A DNA stretch of 64,000 bases from Capra hircus (Eukaryota > Chordata > Mammalia > Artiodactyla > Bovidae), in the NCBI RefSeq assembly GCF_001704415.2, contig NC_030826.1:59725362-59789361 (forward strand). Direction: 5' to 3'. The notes below the pieces were generated by a model, which had not been told where the DNA came from, searched no databases, and saw nothing but the letters and a program-made list of their open reading frames with translations. The position numbers and the translations under genes were made by a program. Positions 1 to 10,283 of the stretch are shown here, one piece after another. Numbering within the stretch: the first letter of the stretch is position 1; each line of letters opens with the position of its first letter.

Positions 1-503
1 TCCTCATTACACCACATCCCTTATAAAGGGATATGAGGAAGAAAAGAACAGATTAGTCCAAGTAGGCGGCCTGACCAGAAGCAAGCAGTGTGATCCCATC
101 GGGGTTAATTTGTTCATCTGTCTTTCCTCTAAGGCCAGGAATCTTTTCTGTAACTCATAAAAGATAAATATTCCCAAAGAGATTGTGGAGGGGAAAGGCA
201 CGTTGGCTCAATGGAGCAAATATTTTTTAACCATCTAGCAGCTAGGACTTCTGGAGACTTCCAGAACATCCATTGCTGTGTGTCTGTGCATTCCTGCAAA
301 TACACAGCCTAGGGTCAGGGTCCACGTATGTTTGTTGAGGTTAGGAACAAGCAGTGGAAACAAATGCCTATAAACTGAGATTGTTGGCAAGCTTGCTGTT
401 TCTCACACAGGGAAAAACAGCGGTTCTGAATTTTAAGTGCATTCCTATGCCCACATCCCTGTTTATTTACAACAATTTTCAGCTATAAATTTCAGCTCTA
501 AAT
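1..503. other. Unique stretch, no feature recognised
   Basis: I recognise no repeat family, exon-like open frame or RNA gene. Base composition is ordinary for mammalian intergenic DNA. Confidence 0.5.
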
Positions 504-516
504 GTAATTTATAATG

Positions 517-734
517 CATGCGTGCTGAGACACTTCAGTCATGTCCAACTCTGTGTGACCCTATGAACTATAGCCCACCCCAGGCTCCTCTGTCCATGGG
601 ATTCTCCAGGCCAGTCTACTGGAGTGGATTGCCGTGCCCTCCTCCAGGGGATCTTCCTGACCCAGGGATTGAATCCATGTCTCTTGTATCTCATGCATTG
701 GCAGGTGGGATATAATACCACATGGGAAGCCCAT
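517..734 (-). mobile_element. Bov-tA SINE, near full length
   Basis: Read on the minus strand this is a tRNA-Glu-headed ruminant SINE: the plus strand shows the reversed 3' end (cttcagtcatgtccaactc), the core (ctccaggggatcttcc) and the reversed 5' end (catgggaagccc). Imperfect 13-bp target duplications flank it: gtaatttataatg at 504-516 and gttatttacaatg at 735-747 (11 of 13 match). Confidence 0.93.
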
Positions 735-747
735 GTTATTTACAATG

Positions 748-1369
748 GGTCGTATATATCGCCTCTCATTCATCAGTCTCCATCTCGACCCCACCCTCTT
801 TCAGAAGAAGAGCCAAACAGAGAAGCTAAAGGACTTTATCAAAGCAAAGACAGAGGAACATAAAACAGAGATTTGCGTGCCTGCTCAGCTCCCACCAGGA
901 CGCGGCTTGCTCCTTCTCCTCTTACACAGCAGGGAAATTGGCACTTCAGGTCTTGGTTCTGTGTCTCTGTTGGGCCTGGTAGAAACTATCCTTTTTTGAA
1001 GCAATTTGTGTCTTCTGCTTTCTGAAGCTGGTGGGTCCTTTCTATGACATCAGAGCTAACCCATAATCTCCCAAAATCCTCAGCTAGGTTCACACAGAGC
1101 TCTTTAATTCTGTTACCCTCCAACCTTCTGTGGACAGTACATGGTCAAGAATTGCTTCAGTAGAATATGAGATTAACAAACTCGTGGTTGTTATAGTTCT
1201 TGAATTTAACCTTGACTTCAAATTATATACTGTTACTCGGGAGACCTTCCCAAATTATAGGACCTATTTCTTCCTCCGGAGCAGTATGATAGAACCATTT
1301 TTGATTGAGAGTTGAGGCAGCTCAGAGGGTGCCGCCTGTTTTCATTAGTTTAAAGTTGCATTTGTGGGA
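748..1369. other. Unique stretch, no feature recognised
   Basis: No repeat recognised. Two short open frames (733-999 and 1130-1315, plus) lie here; neither has a domain, signal or splice context that I can identify. Confidence 0.45.
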
Positions 1370-1582
1370 GCTAAGTCGCTTCAGTCATGTCTGTCTCTTG
1401 GGACCCCATGGACTGTAGCCTGCCAGGCTCCTCTGTCCATGGGATTCTCCAGGCAAGCATAGTGGGGTGGGTTGCCCTGCCCTCCTCCAGGGGACCTTCC
1501 CGACCCAGGGATTGAAACCGTGTCTCTTACGTCTCCTGCACTAGCAGGGGAGTTCTTTGCCACTGAGTTTCCTGGGAAGCCC
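1370..1582 (-). mobile_element. Bov-tA SINE
   Basis: The reversed 3' end (gctaagtcgcttcagtcatg) starts the match and the reversed tRNA-like head (tttcctgggaagccc) ends it. The B-box region is decayed (gattgaaacc instead of gatcgaacc). No clear target duplication. Confidence 0.92.
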
Positions 1583-1621
1583 ACAGACAGAACGTGCTGA
1601 TGCACACAGATTTTTTATAGT

Positions 1622-1747
1622 CTGAGCCACCAGGGAAGCCCCGGGAATACCAATCTGTTCTCCAGGAGATCTTCCCAACCCAAGGATCAAACTTGGATCT
1701 CCCGCATTGCAGGCAGATTCTTTACCACTGAGTCACAAGGGAAGCCC
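1622..1747 (-). mobile_element. Bov-A2-type SINE fragment
   Basis: A head remnant (gagccaccagggaagcccc) is followed directly by a second core and head ending gtcacaagggaagccc. This resembles the junction between the two monomers of a dimeric Bov-A2. It lies 40 bp downstream of another SINE in the same orientation. Confidence 0.8.
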
Positions 1748-2079
1748 AGTGTTAACTGTATCACTCTGGTCAATAGCATGCAAGTAACAAAAGATATATT
1801 AATAAGTTTGTGGTCAGTGATATGTTAACCAGGCAAATCAAGATCCCATTTTCTGGAGACCCGTGAGCCTAGAGAAAGATGTCAACCCTCCTTCCCCACT
1901 TCCACCCACCTATGCTGTCTGCTTAAGGAGGTGAGAAAAGGAAATTCCATAACCCCTGAACTAAGAATACATCTCTTTCCTGGGTCAGTGCTAAAAAGGG
2001 AAACAACATGAACCCTTCCTTTTGTTTCATTCCGACAACAGGAGTCTTTCAGGCATGTATCAAGTCCTAGTCATGTTTG
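1748..2079. other. Unique stretch, no feature recognised
   Basis: Nothing recognised between two SINE insertions. Confidence 0.45.
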
Positions 2080-2257
2080 GTAAAGAACCTGCCTGTAATA
2101 CAGGAGACCTGGGTTCAATCCCTGGGTCAGGACGATCCCCTGGAGAAGCGAATGGCAACCCACTCCAGTATTCTTGCCTGGAGAATCCTATGGACAGAGG
2201 AGCCTGGCGGGCTATAGTCCATGGCATCACAAAGAGTCGGACACGACTAAACCACCG
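2080..2257 (+). mobile_element. Bov-tA SINE, 5' truncated
   Basis: The match begins inside the tRNA-like head (taaagaacctgcctg) and runs to the 3' end (aaagagtcggacacgacta). A weak duplication tcatgtttg / tcacatttg flanks it, so truncation probably occurred on integration. Confidence 0.9.
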
Positions 2258-2346
2258 CCACATCACATTTGCGGGTTAAATGTTCTTCTAAGTGTGGCAA
2301 TAACAAATGTTCAATAAAAGGAACCTATTGGTCTATGTTTGAAGTC

Positions 2347-2440
2347 TTTTTTTTTTCAATTAATTAATTTTAATTGGAGGATAATTACTTTACAATATTG
2401 GAATACTTTTGACATATGAAAAAAAATAAAATAAAATAAA
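2347..2440 (-). mobile_element. L1 3' terminus plus A-rich repeat
   Basis: A poly-T run and the reverse complement of the ruminant L1 3' end (taattggaggataattactt) occupy 2347-2400. A short (AAAAT)n-like microsatellite follows at about 2419-2440. Only the last ~50 bp of L1 is present. Confidence 0.75.
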
Positions 2441-3015
2441 TCCCTACACTAATTGTGTTTGATCCAATTAGCACATCCACTAAGTAGCTGAGCAAACTGC
2501 TTCAAGTCACCAGGACATTCGAGATTGTTGTTTCCAAGATTAATGATCCCCCGGTTAAACTCTCTCAAGTTCCTTCCAGGTCTATTTAAGAATCTGTAAC
2601 TCTATCCCGGTATCCTGCTTGTAAGCCAGGACTTTGTAGATGAAGGACAAAAATAATCTCTGTGGAGGGTATGCCATCGGCAACATTCAGCTCAGGAAAG
2701 ACAAAGTTTCTTCCACTTGGAAGCTAAGTGGCTTTGGTAAGGTCTCCATGTACATTCCCTGGTAAAAATGAGAGTGGGCGGAGTTTAAAATAAGCCTTAG
2801 GAATGGCCTCCTGGTGATATTTGTTTCCCAGTGACAGTCTGGGCTTTTTGAAATTCATTCACTATAGTTCAGATATTGTTTTTGTCTGAGCACGGAATTG
2901 GAAATATGAAATAATGGTCTCAAAACTTCTTCCATCCTTGTGGCTTATTTTTCTCCAATATTGCTTTTTTTATTTTTCCCCTTATCATTAAGAAAATAAA
3001 ATATTGCCACGATTT
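2441..3015. other. Unique stretch, no feature recognised
   Basis: Nothing recognised; moderately AT-rich with no simple repeats. Confidence 0.45.
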
Positions 3016-3735
3016 CAGTTCAGTTCAGTCGCTCAGTCATGTCCGACTCTTTGCAACCCCATGAACGGCAGCACGCCAGGCCTCCCTGTCCATCACCAAC
3101 TGCCAGAGTCCACCCAAACCCATGTCCATTGAGTTGGTGATGCTATTCAACCACCTCATCTTCTGTCATCCCCTTCTCCTCCTGCCCTCAATCTTTCCCA
3201 GCATCAGGGTCTTTTCCAATGTCAGCTCTTCGCATCAGGTGGCCAAAGTATTGGAGTTTCAGCTTCAACATCAGCCCTTCCAATGAACACCCAGGACTGA
3301 ACTCCTTTAAGATGGACTGGTTGGATCTCCTTGCAGTCCAAGGGACTCTCAAGCGCCTTCTCCAACACCACAATTCAAAAGCATCAATTCTTCTGTGCTC
3401 AGCTTTCTTTATAGTCCAACTCTCACATCCATAGATGACTACTGGAAAAACCATAGCCTTGACTAGACGGATCTTTGTTGACAAAGTAATGTCTCTGCTT
3501 TTAAATATGCTGTCTAGGTTGGTCATAACTTTCCTTCCAAGGAGTAAGCGTCTTTTAATTTCATGGCTGCAGTCACCATCTGCAGTGATTTTGGAGCCCC
3601 CCAAAATAAAGTTAGCCACTGTTTCCCCATCTATTTGCCATGAAGTGATGGGACCGGATGCCATGATCTTCGTTTTCTGAGTGTTGAGCTTTAAGCCAGC
3701 TTTTCCACTCTCCTCTTTTGCTCTCAGTTCATTGT
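3016..3735 (-). mobile_element. BovB (RTE) LINE, 5' truncated, with decayed reverse transcriptase C-terminus
   Basis: Reading on the minus strand, the open frame 3188-3751 gives a ~187-residue peptide matching the C-terminal end of the BovB ORF2 product. It carries LKLNTQKTKIMASGPITSW, GDCSHEIKRRLLLGRKVMTN, a YGCESW block and WTARRSNQSILKE, a region downstream of the polymerase active site in RTE-clade elements. The catalytic core and endonuclease are absent because of 5' truncation. The frame is lost near IGKDPDAGKD, where the last ~170 bp of 3' sequence begins. The 3' end shows the (GAACT)n-type tail, seen reversed at 3016. This is a dead copy and makes no functional enzyme. It ends about 45 bp from the L1 insertion at 3794. 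Confidence 0.93.
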
Positions 3736-3793
3736 AATTGCTACCAGGCAAACAGGCTCACAGACACTGTCGCTGGAGTCTGACAGCTATTTT

Positions 3794-4270
3794 TTATTAG
3801 TCATTAACTTTTTAATTTTTTATTGAAGTATTATTGCTTTACAATCTTGTGTTAGTTTCTGCTGTACAGAAACTTGAATTTGCTGTGCTCAGTCACTCAG
3901 TCGTGTTTGGCTCTTTGCAACCCCATGGACTGTAGCCCACTAGGCTCCTCGGTCCATGGGGTTTCCCAGGCAAGGATCCTGGAGTGGGTTTCCTTCTCTG
4001 GGGATCTTCCCAACCCAGGGATTGAACCCAGGTCTCCTGTGTCTCCTACACTGGCAGACAGATTCTTAACCACTGCACCACGTGGGAAGTCCCCATACTG
4101 AGTCCACTATCTGTGTGTATATACACACATATATCTCCCCTCCTCCTTAAGCCCCCACCCCCACCCCCATCCCACCCCTCTAGGTCATCACAGAGAACCA
4201 AGCAGAGCTCTCTGTGCTATACAGTAGCTTTCCATTAGCTGAATGTTTTACACTAGGTAATGTATATATT
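3794..4270 (-). mobile_element. L1 3' UTR insertion with perfect 13-bp target duplications
   Basis: Perfect duplications tgacagctatttt at 3781-3793 and 4271-4283 bracket a reversed L1 3' end: poly-T, ttattgaagtattattgctt, then the C-rich L1 3' UTR (cccacccctctaggtcatca at 4171). A Bov-tA SINE splits it at 3880-4094. The source L1 was about 260 bp, a strong 5' truncation. Confidence 0.9.
3880..4094 (-). mobile_element. Bov-tA SINE nested inside L1
   Basis: The reversed 3' end (gctcagtcactcagtcgtg) and reversed head (cacgtgggaagtcccc) delimit it. L1 sequence resumes immediately afterwards, so this SINE is younger than the host L1 at 3794-4270. Confidence 0.92.
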
Positions 4271-4384
4271 TGACAGCTATTTTAAATCATTCACTCTTTC
4301 CGAGGGGAATTCAAGAACTGAGCTTCTATTGGGTGGGTGGCTAGCGTAGCTAGTAAAAGATGATTCTTCAGAAAAGGACGAGGT

Positions 4385-4830
4385 CCCGCCCTATTCATGA
4401 ACTCTCAGAAAGCTCTCAAGGATCCCTGGGACTGTGAAAACGGGAAGAGAGCTCCGGGGCTGAGCTAGCCCAGGAGCGGAAGGGGAGAAGCTGGGTTCTC
4501 CTGCTCCGGGGAGCCTCAGCGCCGCTGCTTCGGTCCAAGTCTGCGTGCTCCGGCTCCCGGCACCCTCCCCGTCTCCCTTTTCTTCTGTGAAACAAAGCCT
4601 AGAGCTAAAGGAGTGACCGAGACTCAGAAAGAGACTTGAAAGCACCACGTCATAGAGGCGATGCCTTCTCCGGAGCTGGCGATCTTTTTCCGAGTCGAAC
4701 AGGTCTTTTCATGCATTTCAGAACGAGTCTCCCACTTCTAAGAGGCAGCCGCGACCTTCGAGCCTGAGAGCGACAGTGCCCGCTCAAGGCTGTGCCCATG
4801 CTTGTCTCCTGCCCGGCCTGGCTGACTGGG
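4385..4830. other. CpG-rich unique segment, possible small CpG island
   Basis: By eye I count about 25 CpG dinucleotides in ~415 bp (4385-4800), nine of them in 4501-4620, whereas surrounding DNA is CpG-poor. It is not part of any SINE, so repeat CpGs do not explain it. A cacgtca motif (4646-4652) resembles a CRE/E-box hybrid. The minus-strand frames at 4391-4648 and 4738-4935 have no recognisable domain. It could be the promoter or first exon of an unannotated transcript, or simply a GC-rich relic. Confidence 0.4.
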
Positions 4831-5042
4831 CCCCAGGATGGGACATGCTGCGGGCAGAGCGGGGCTGAGAGCCCAGATTCCTGGGCAAGAGAAGCGCAGC
4901 TCCTTCTGGGTGACCGGCTTGTACCTGTGCATCAAAGCCCAGCTTAATCCTTAGGGGAACTCTTTGTACCACTAAGAACAAACCTCATGCAATGGCGACC
5001 CATCAGTCCGTCCCCTGGCAAACCAGTCCCTATATTCTGCAC
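4831..5042. other. Unique stretch downstream of the CpG-rich segment
   Basis: Nothing recognised; GC content falls back towards background. Confidence 0.4.
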
Positions 5043-5055
5043 AGAATCTAATGCT

Positions 5056-5214
5056 GTGCTTTGCTTAGTCGCTCAGTCGTGTCCGACTCTTTGCAACCCC
5101 TTGGACTGTAGCCCGCCAGGCCCCTCTGTCCACAGGATTCTCCAGGCAAGGACACTGGAGTGGGTTGCCACACCCTCCTCCAGGGGATCTTCCCCACCCA
5201 GGGATCAAACCGGT
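5056..5214 (-). mobile_element. Bov-tA SINE, 5' truncated, perfect target duplications
   Basis: Perfect 13-bp duplications agaatctaatgct at 5043-5055 and 5215-5227 flank it. The element stops at the B box (gggatcaaacc) and lacks the tRNA-like 5' head, so truncation happened at integration. Confidence 0.95.
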
Positions 5215-5227
5215 AGAATCTAATGCT

Positions 5228-5554
5228 CCCCTTCAATTTCAAGCAGCAGGATGTGAAGTACTAAGCCCACCCCTTCATCGACAGCGCTGCCCTGTAAGGA
5301 TTTGCTAGATTCCCGGACCTCAGCGACTGCTCAGGTCCTCCACTTCTGCTTGAGACTCTCAGCACCTCTGATTCCCTCCATGCCCATTTTTAAAAAATAA
5401 ATGTGAATTAAGCAAACTGAACTTGGAAGATCCGAGGGTCTTTGGAAGTCCCTGTGAGACTTCTACACAGCCCACCTGGAAAGGAATGGCCTTGAGCAGG
5501 GGTCCGTTCCAGTCTAGCGCACCTGTTGTTTTTCTGTGCTTCAGAAGGAAGGAA
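5228..5554. other. Unique stretch, no feature recognised
   Basis: Nothing recognised except a short A-rich run near 5390. Confidence 0.4.
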
Positions 5555-5850
5555 TGTGTTTACACTTTTATTTTCTTTATTTAAACCTTTTGCAATGCTG
5601 TGTTGCTTTCTGCCACACACAGTGCGAATCAGCCATAATGGTGCATCTACCCCTTCCCTCCTGAGCCCCCTCCCTCTCCCCACAGCCCACCCCTCTAGGT
5701 CGTCCGGCACCAGACTGGCTCCCAGTGTGCCCAGCAGCTGCTCACCAGCCCTCCATCTCGCACTCTCTCCCTTCCCTGTTGTATCCACACCCCATTCTCA
5801 ACGTCTGCATCTCCGTTCCTTCCCTGCAAAGAGGTTCACCAATACCGTTT
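5555..5850 (-). mobile_element. L1 3' UTR fragment, diverged
   Basis: The reversed L1 3' UTR is recognisable by the C-rich block cccacccctctaggtcgtc (5688) and the block near 5765-5835 (gtatccacaccccattctca, then tctgcatctccgttcc). The open frames reported across it are by-products of its T/C-rich strand. Confidence 0.75.
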
Positions 5851-6062
5851 AAATTATTTTTTAAGATCAAAAGACCGATATTTCCTCATATGTGCAAGTT
5901 ATATAAAATTCAAATATCAAGTGTAAAACTGACTGGAACACAGCCCTGTTCACCTGTTGGCAGGTCACCTAGGACTTCTTTTCTGCAAGGACAGAGCTGA
6001 GAAGCTGGGGTGGACACCCTGGGGCCGACAAAGCCTAAAACACTTATTGGCTTGCCCTTTAT
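5851..6062. other. Unique stretch, no feature recognised
   Basis: Nothing recognised. Confidence 0.4.
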
Positions 6063-6243
6063 GGGGGCTTCCCTCGTAGCTCAGTTGCTAAAGAATCAGC
6101 CTGCAATGCAGGAGACAAGGGTTTGATTCCTGGGTCGGGAAGATCCCTGGAGAAGGAAACGGCAGTCCACTCCAGTATTCTGGCCTGGAGAATTCCATGG
6201 ACGGAGGAGCCTGGCGGGCTACGATCTATGAGGTCACAAGAGA
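6063..6243 (+). mobile_element. Bov-tA SINE
   Basis: The head (gggcttccctcgtagctcag) is intact, the B box reads gtttgattcc, and the core is intact. The 3' end stops early at gaggtcacaagag, before the usual gactgagcgac. Confidence 0.92.
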
Positions 6244-6362
6244 GCAAATTTGCCAGCCACCAGTTCAGAGTCTCACCTTTTTTAGCCCTCTAAATTTTTT
6301 GTCTCTCCAAATCAAGGGAGTTGAAAACTGGTAGGATTCATGGAATTTAAAGTCATAACTTG

Positions 6363-6530
6363 AAGACTTCCCTGGCGTTCCAGGGGTTAAGACCCCATGC
6401 TTCCAATGAAGGGGCCCGAGTTCGATCTCTGGTCAGGGAACCAAGATCCCTCATACCACATGGTGAGGCCAGAAAAACAAAACAAAATTAATTCGTTAAA
6501 TAATATTTTAATAAAGAAACCATAACAATT
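6363..6530 (+). mobile_element. CHR-type tRNA SINE
   Basis: It starts gacttccctggcgttccag, has a B-box-like gagttcgatctctggt, continues agggaaccaagatccc, and ends in an A-rich tail. It lacks the Bov-A core (gagaatcccatggacagagg), which separates it from Bov-tA. Confidence 0.82.
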
Positions 6531-6774
6531 TCCATTCGCATTCAAGGGGAGAGGAGAGCCTGAGGGTGCAAGTTCAAAGAAAGAGGATAGCTGGGGGTAG
6601 TGATCGTAAAAACCATACACAACATAAAATTATCAATTTTTTTTTTCTGTTTTTGTGAATTAACCAGGGATGTCCTTGATAAGAGCTATGCAAATCTGTA
6701 AGAGAAGGTCTGAAGAGAACTATTCGTGTTTATTTCTTCTTTGATCAATTAAAATCTTTTTAAAAATGTTAACA
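6531..6774. other. Unique stretch, no feature recognised
   Basis: Nothing recognised apart from a 9-bp poly-T near 6638. Confidence 0.4.
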
Positions 6775-6977
6775 TGTGCTCTGTCCCTCGTCTTGTCCAA
6801 CTCTTTGCAGCCCTTTGGACTGTAGCCTCTGTCCATGGGATTCTCCAGGCAAGAAGGCTGGAGTGGGTTGCCATTTCCTTCTCCGGGGGATCTTCCCGAC
6901 CCAGGGATCGAACCCGCGTCTCTGGTGTCTCCTGCGTCACAGGCGGATTCTTTACCTGCAGAGCCATCCGGGAAGCT
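6775..6977 (-). mobile_element. Bov-tA SINE
   Basis: The reversed core and head are clear, with a well-preserved reversed B box (gggatcgaaccc). An internal deletion at ~6828 removes the usual gccaggctcc segment. Confidence 0.92.
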
Positions 6978-7164
6978 AAGTCCTGTTTTATAGTGTAACT
7001 CCTCCCCTGCTGACTGGTTTCCCTTCCGTGGTTCTCTCATTACACCACCTTACATCCTTCTCTCCTGGATTGTAAACTCATCGGCCAGCTCCTGCTGGCA
7101 TCTCTGGTTCCCTCACTAGAGCCTCAGCTCCCCCAGGTCAGAGACTTCAATTATTGCAAACCTG

Positions 7165-7216
7165 CCTGGCACAAAACAGACATTCAATAAATACCTGCTA
7201 AGTCTGTAAATGATTG
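7165..7216 (+). mobile_element. MIR 3'-end relic
   Basis: The block gcctggcacaaaacagacat followed by tcaataaatacctgctaa matches the 3' part of the pan-mammalian MIR SINE. Upstream sequence back to ~7060 may belong to it but is too diverged to call. Confidence 0.55.
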
Positions 7217-8187
7217 AAAAAATAAATTATTTTCCCCTTTGATCCAACCCTAATAATTGCCTAATAGGATGTAAAGATACATACATAAATATGTATGTAT
7301 TCTTCATGAAAACTCCTATACTCGAATTCTTTCCCAGAATATTGCATCTTTAGATCCTGGAGCTTACAGAGGTTGCTTAGGGTCAGAATTTCAAACCAAT
7401 GTTTCTAATTTAAATTCCTTATTTTTTTTTTTTCTCCTAGACTAGAGTTTCAAACCAATGTCTGACCTTGTCTTTGAAATGTTGACCGACTGATCTTGAT
7501 TCCAAGGACCTTGATTCTAAGCCACATGTTCCCCTCTAAAATGCAGTATAAGGAAGTGAGGAGCTTAGGGCATCTAGCCAAAGACTTCTTTGATGCAGGT
7601 GGGAGGTGGGAAGATGGACACACTTGTGTTTCCTAATGAGTAGAATCCAGAATGTTCTACAATGTACTAAAAATAAATTTATTTTAGCAGCCCCTCTGCT
7701 GGGAATGCTGATTTTTTTTTTTTTGAAAGAAGTTGGGAGAGAATGTTTTGGTGAACTTGTATACCGTACCATAAATATTTTTGCTAAAATTATAGAATTG
7801 TCTGTTTCCTTTCAAATTGCATCAGGACCCTGGCGAGAACGATGAGTTTTTAATGTGGAAATTTCACGTGCACGTTTCAGCTTCTTCCTTTTTCTTCTTC
7901 GGCTTTGCCAAGTCTCACTGTATGTTTAGTAAAGATTGATTTATTGGTGCTTTTTTGGCCTATCTGTTGCTTTATGCAATCCCTCACCAAATTCAGAGAC
8001 ATGACCATCCATTTGTAAATTCGTTTCGTTGCAGCCAAAAAGAGGTTTATTAGTATTCAGACTGATTTATTTTCTGTGCAGAATGGTTTTTGCATCACCT
8101 AAAGCCCGATCCTTCTCTTTTCCTCCATTTCTTCTTTGAAATTGGAAAAAAAGAAAGATATTAATGAGACACAGTGCAACTTGTCCT
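7217..8187. other. Unique AT-rich stretch
   Basis: Poly-T tracts occur near 7420-7434 and 7711-7722. A local duplication is visible: gtttcaaaccaatgt(c/t)t at 7449 resembles atttcaaaccaatgtttc at 7388. I recognise no repeat family. Confidence 0.4.
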
Positions 8188-8635
8188 TCAGTCTCTCTGA
8201 TCTGCTTCTGTGGGAAATTGCAAAATGATTGAAGTTGTTCCTTGGACTGGCCTGAGAGAAGGAGGTCTGGAAGCTTGACTTTTTCCCCCCAGTACTATGG
8301 CAGTAACTAGACAGAAAAGGGAACCCAACAGGATGATCTGTGAAAGCAGGTGGCCTCCTCTTGGGTAGCTGTAAATGGCAGGGGAAGGTGATGAGAGCGT
8401 TGATGGTTTCACGTGGATGGCGCTGGGACCAGGGGCGCTGGGCCTGGCCCCCGCGCTGCGGTTCACCCTCTGCAGACAGACTCCAGCTGTGGTTTCCATC
8501 TCATTGCGTGTAATTGACATGAAGGCTCGCTGGGTCAACGTCCCAATCATTTCTCCAATATCGCCTTCTCTCTGGGCATTGCCAAGAATGGAATTCAGCT
8601 CAGCACACAGTGAGTGAGCTCCAAGTTCTCATCAA
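8188..8635 (-). other. Unassigned open frame, not supported as a gene
   Basis: The minus-strand frame is open from the stop at 8185-8187 upstream past the ATG at 8550 to about 8630 (roughly 148 codons). The peptide includes a hydrophobic run (IILLGSLFCLVTAIVLGG) that would suit a membrane segment. The segment is more GC- and CpG-rich than its flanks (8410-8470). I recognise no family, and no convincing splice or promoter context is visible. It may be chance, a pseudogene piece or an exon of an unknown gene. Confidence 0.2.
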
Positions 8636-8891
8636 ACACAATTCCCACTTGTTTGCAAGCTGATACATTTTGAAAGGGGCATCTCGCATTCACTCTGGTT
8701 TCCTGAGATGACTGTTCAGCTGCACATGTCTTTGCATCAGAACAGCTTGAGCTGTATTTCTCACCCTGCATATCAGCTCATGTTCAATAGCACATGTTGG
8801 GTGAGTGACTCAGGAACCTCCTGATGTTTATGGAAAAGGAGCTTAAAGTTACTAACCCATGAGAATTAGGTAAGGTGCCATTATTGATGAC

Positions 8892-9712
8892 TGTTGTGAG
8901 CTGAAATCCTCCCCCAACTCCACAAACCCATATATTGAAGTCTTAACCCTCAGTACCTCTGAATGTACTGTCCTTAAATATAGGATCTTTAAAGAAGTAA
9001 TCTTTGCCAACAAAGATCTGTGTAGTCAGAGTTGTGGTTTTTTTCAGTAGTCATGAATGGGTGTGGGAGTTGGACCATAAAGATCACTGAGTGCCAAAGA
9101 ATTGATGCTTTTGAACTGTGGTGCTGGAGAAGACTCTTGAGAGTTCCTTGGATGGCAAGGAGATCAAACCACTCAGTCCTAAAGGAAATCAACTCTGAAT
9201 ATTCATTGGAAGGACTGATGCTGAAGCTGAACTCCAATACTTTGGCCATCTGACGCACTGGAAAAGACCCTGATGCTGGGAAAGACTGAAGACAAAAGGA
9301 GAATGGGGGTGGCAGAGGATGAGATGGTTGGCTAGTATCACAGATTCAATTCAGCAAACTCTGGGAGAGAGTGGAGGACGGGGGAGCCTGGCGTTCTGCG
9401 GTCCATTGGGATGGCGGAGTCAGACATGAATTAGTGACTCAATAACAAGAACAACAAAGAAGCAATTGAGGTTCAACAAGATCACTAGGGCAGAGCCTGC
9501 TCCAATATGACTGGTGTCATTAGAAGGGACTAGGACACAGAAACCGCAAACCAAGCGACCTGAAGGCTAAGGAGACAAACCTCAGAGGAGACCAGCCCTG
9601 CTGACACCTCGGTCTCAGACCTCTGGCCTCCAGAATTGTGTGACAGCGAATTTCTATTCCTTAAGCCACCCAATCCACAGGGATTTGTTATAGCATCCCT
9701 GACAGTCTCATG
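8892..9712 (+). mobile_element. MaLR (MLT1-like) LTR split by BovB
   Basis: The left part contains tattgaagtcttaaccctca and the right part contains ccaatatgactggtgtcatt, cctccagaattgtgtgacag and taagccacccaatccacagg. These blocks occur in this order in MLT1-type mammalian LTRs. BovB occupies 9001-9455. Confidence 0.75.
9001..9455 (+). mobile_element. BovB LINE, 5' truncated, nested in a MaLR LTR
   Basis: It contains attgatgcttttgaactgtg, actggaaaagaccctgatgc and a 3' end finishing in (AAC)n (acaagaacaac). Flanking duplications aaagaagtaa (8991-9000) and aaagaagcaa (9456-9465) match 9 of 10. The frame 9032-9253 is a short relic of the reverse-transcriptase C-terminus. Confidence 0.92.
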
Positions 9713-9996
9713 CAGGGAGTCACCCTTCTAGTGAAGCTTCCCTCTTCAGGCAAAATGACTCTTTCTGGAACTCCAGTTAGACCCCATGTACATGCGGCGT
9801 CACGCTTCCCACTGTGTGATTTATTTGTACAAGTGACTTGTGTCAACCCACACGCTCTCCATTGACTTCCTGTTGTTTATCCTGGCATCCGGACTATATA
9901 CTACTCTTCCATGAGTATAAGAAGACATTCAGAGAAGATCTAGAAGATAATTTTCTTTGAAGAGATTATGTTGACAATAATAAGAATAATTAGGGT
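9713..9996. other. Unique stretch, no feature recognised
   Basis: Nothing recognised. Confidence 0.4.
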
Positions 9997-10010
9997 GTAA
10001 AAGAACCACT

Positions 10011-10230
10011 GGTCTTCCCAAGTGGCTCAGTGGTAAAGAATCCACCTGCCAATGCAGGAGACTCAGGAGACACAGGTTCAATCCCTGGTCCAAGAAGATC
10101 CCTTCAAGGGGGAAATACCAATCCACTCCAGTATTCTTTCCTGCAGAATCCCAAGGGCAGAGGAGCCGTGTGCTCTACAGTCCATAAGGTAAAAAGAGTC
10201 CAACACGGCTGAGCACACATACACACACAC
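10011..10230 (+). mobile_element. Bov-tA SINE, full length with CA-rich tail
   Basis: Target duplications gtaaaagaaccact (9997-10010) and gtaaaagaaccatt (10231-10244) match 13 of 14. The 3' tail is a short CA microsatellite. A 10-bp internal insertion duplicates gagactcagg near 10060. Confidence 0.95.
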
Positions 10231-10283
10231 GTAAAAGAACCATTGTTTTGGTACCTACATGGATGGAGCTAGTCACATGACCT

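Noticed and set aside
3188..3751. Functional reverse transcriptase gene
   Set aside because: Only the C-terminal end is present, the catalytic core and endonuclease are missing, and there is no promoter. It is a dead 5'-truncated BovB.
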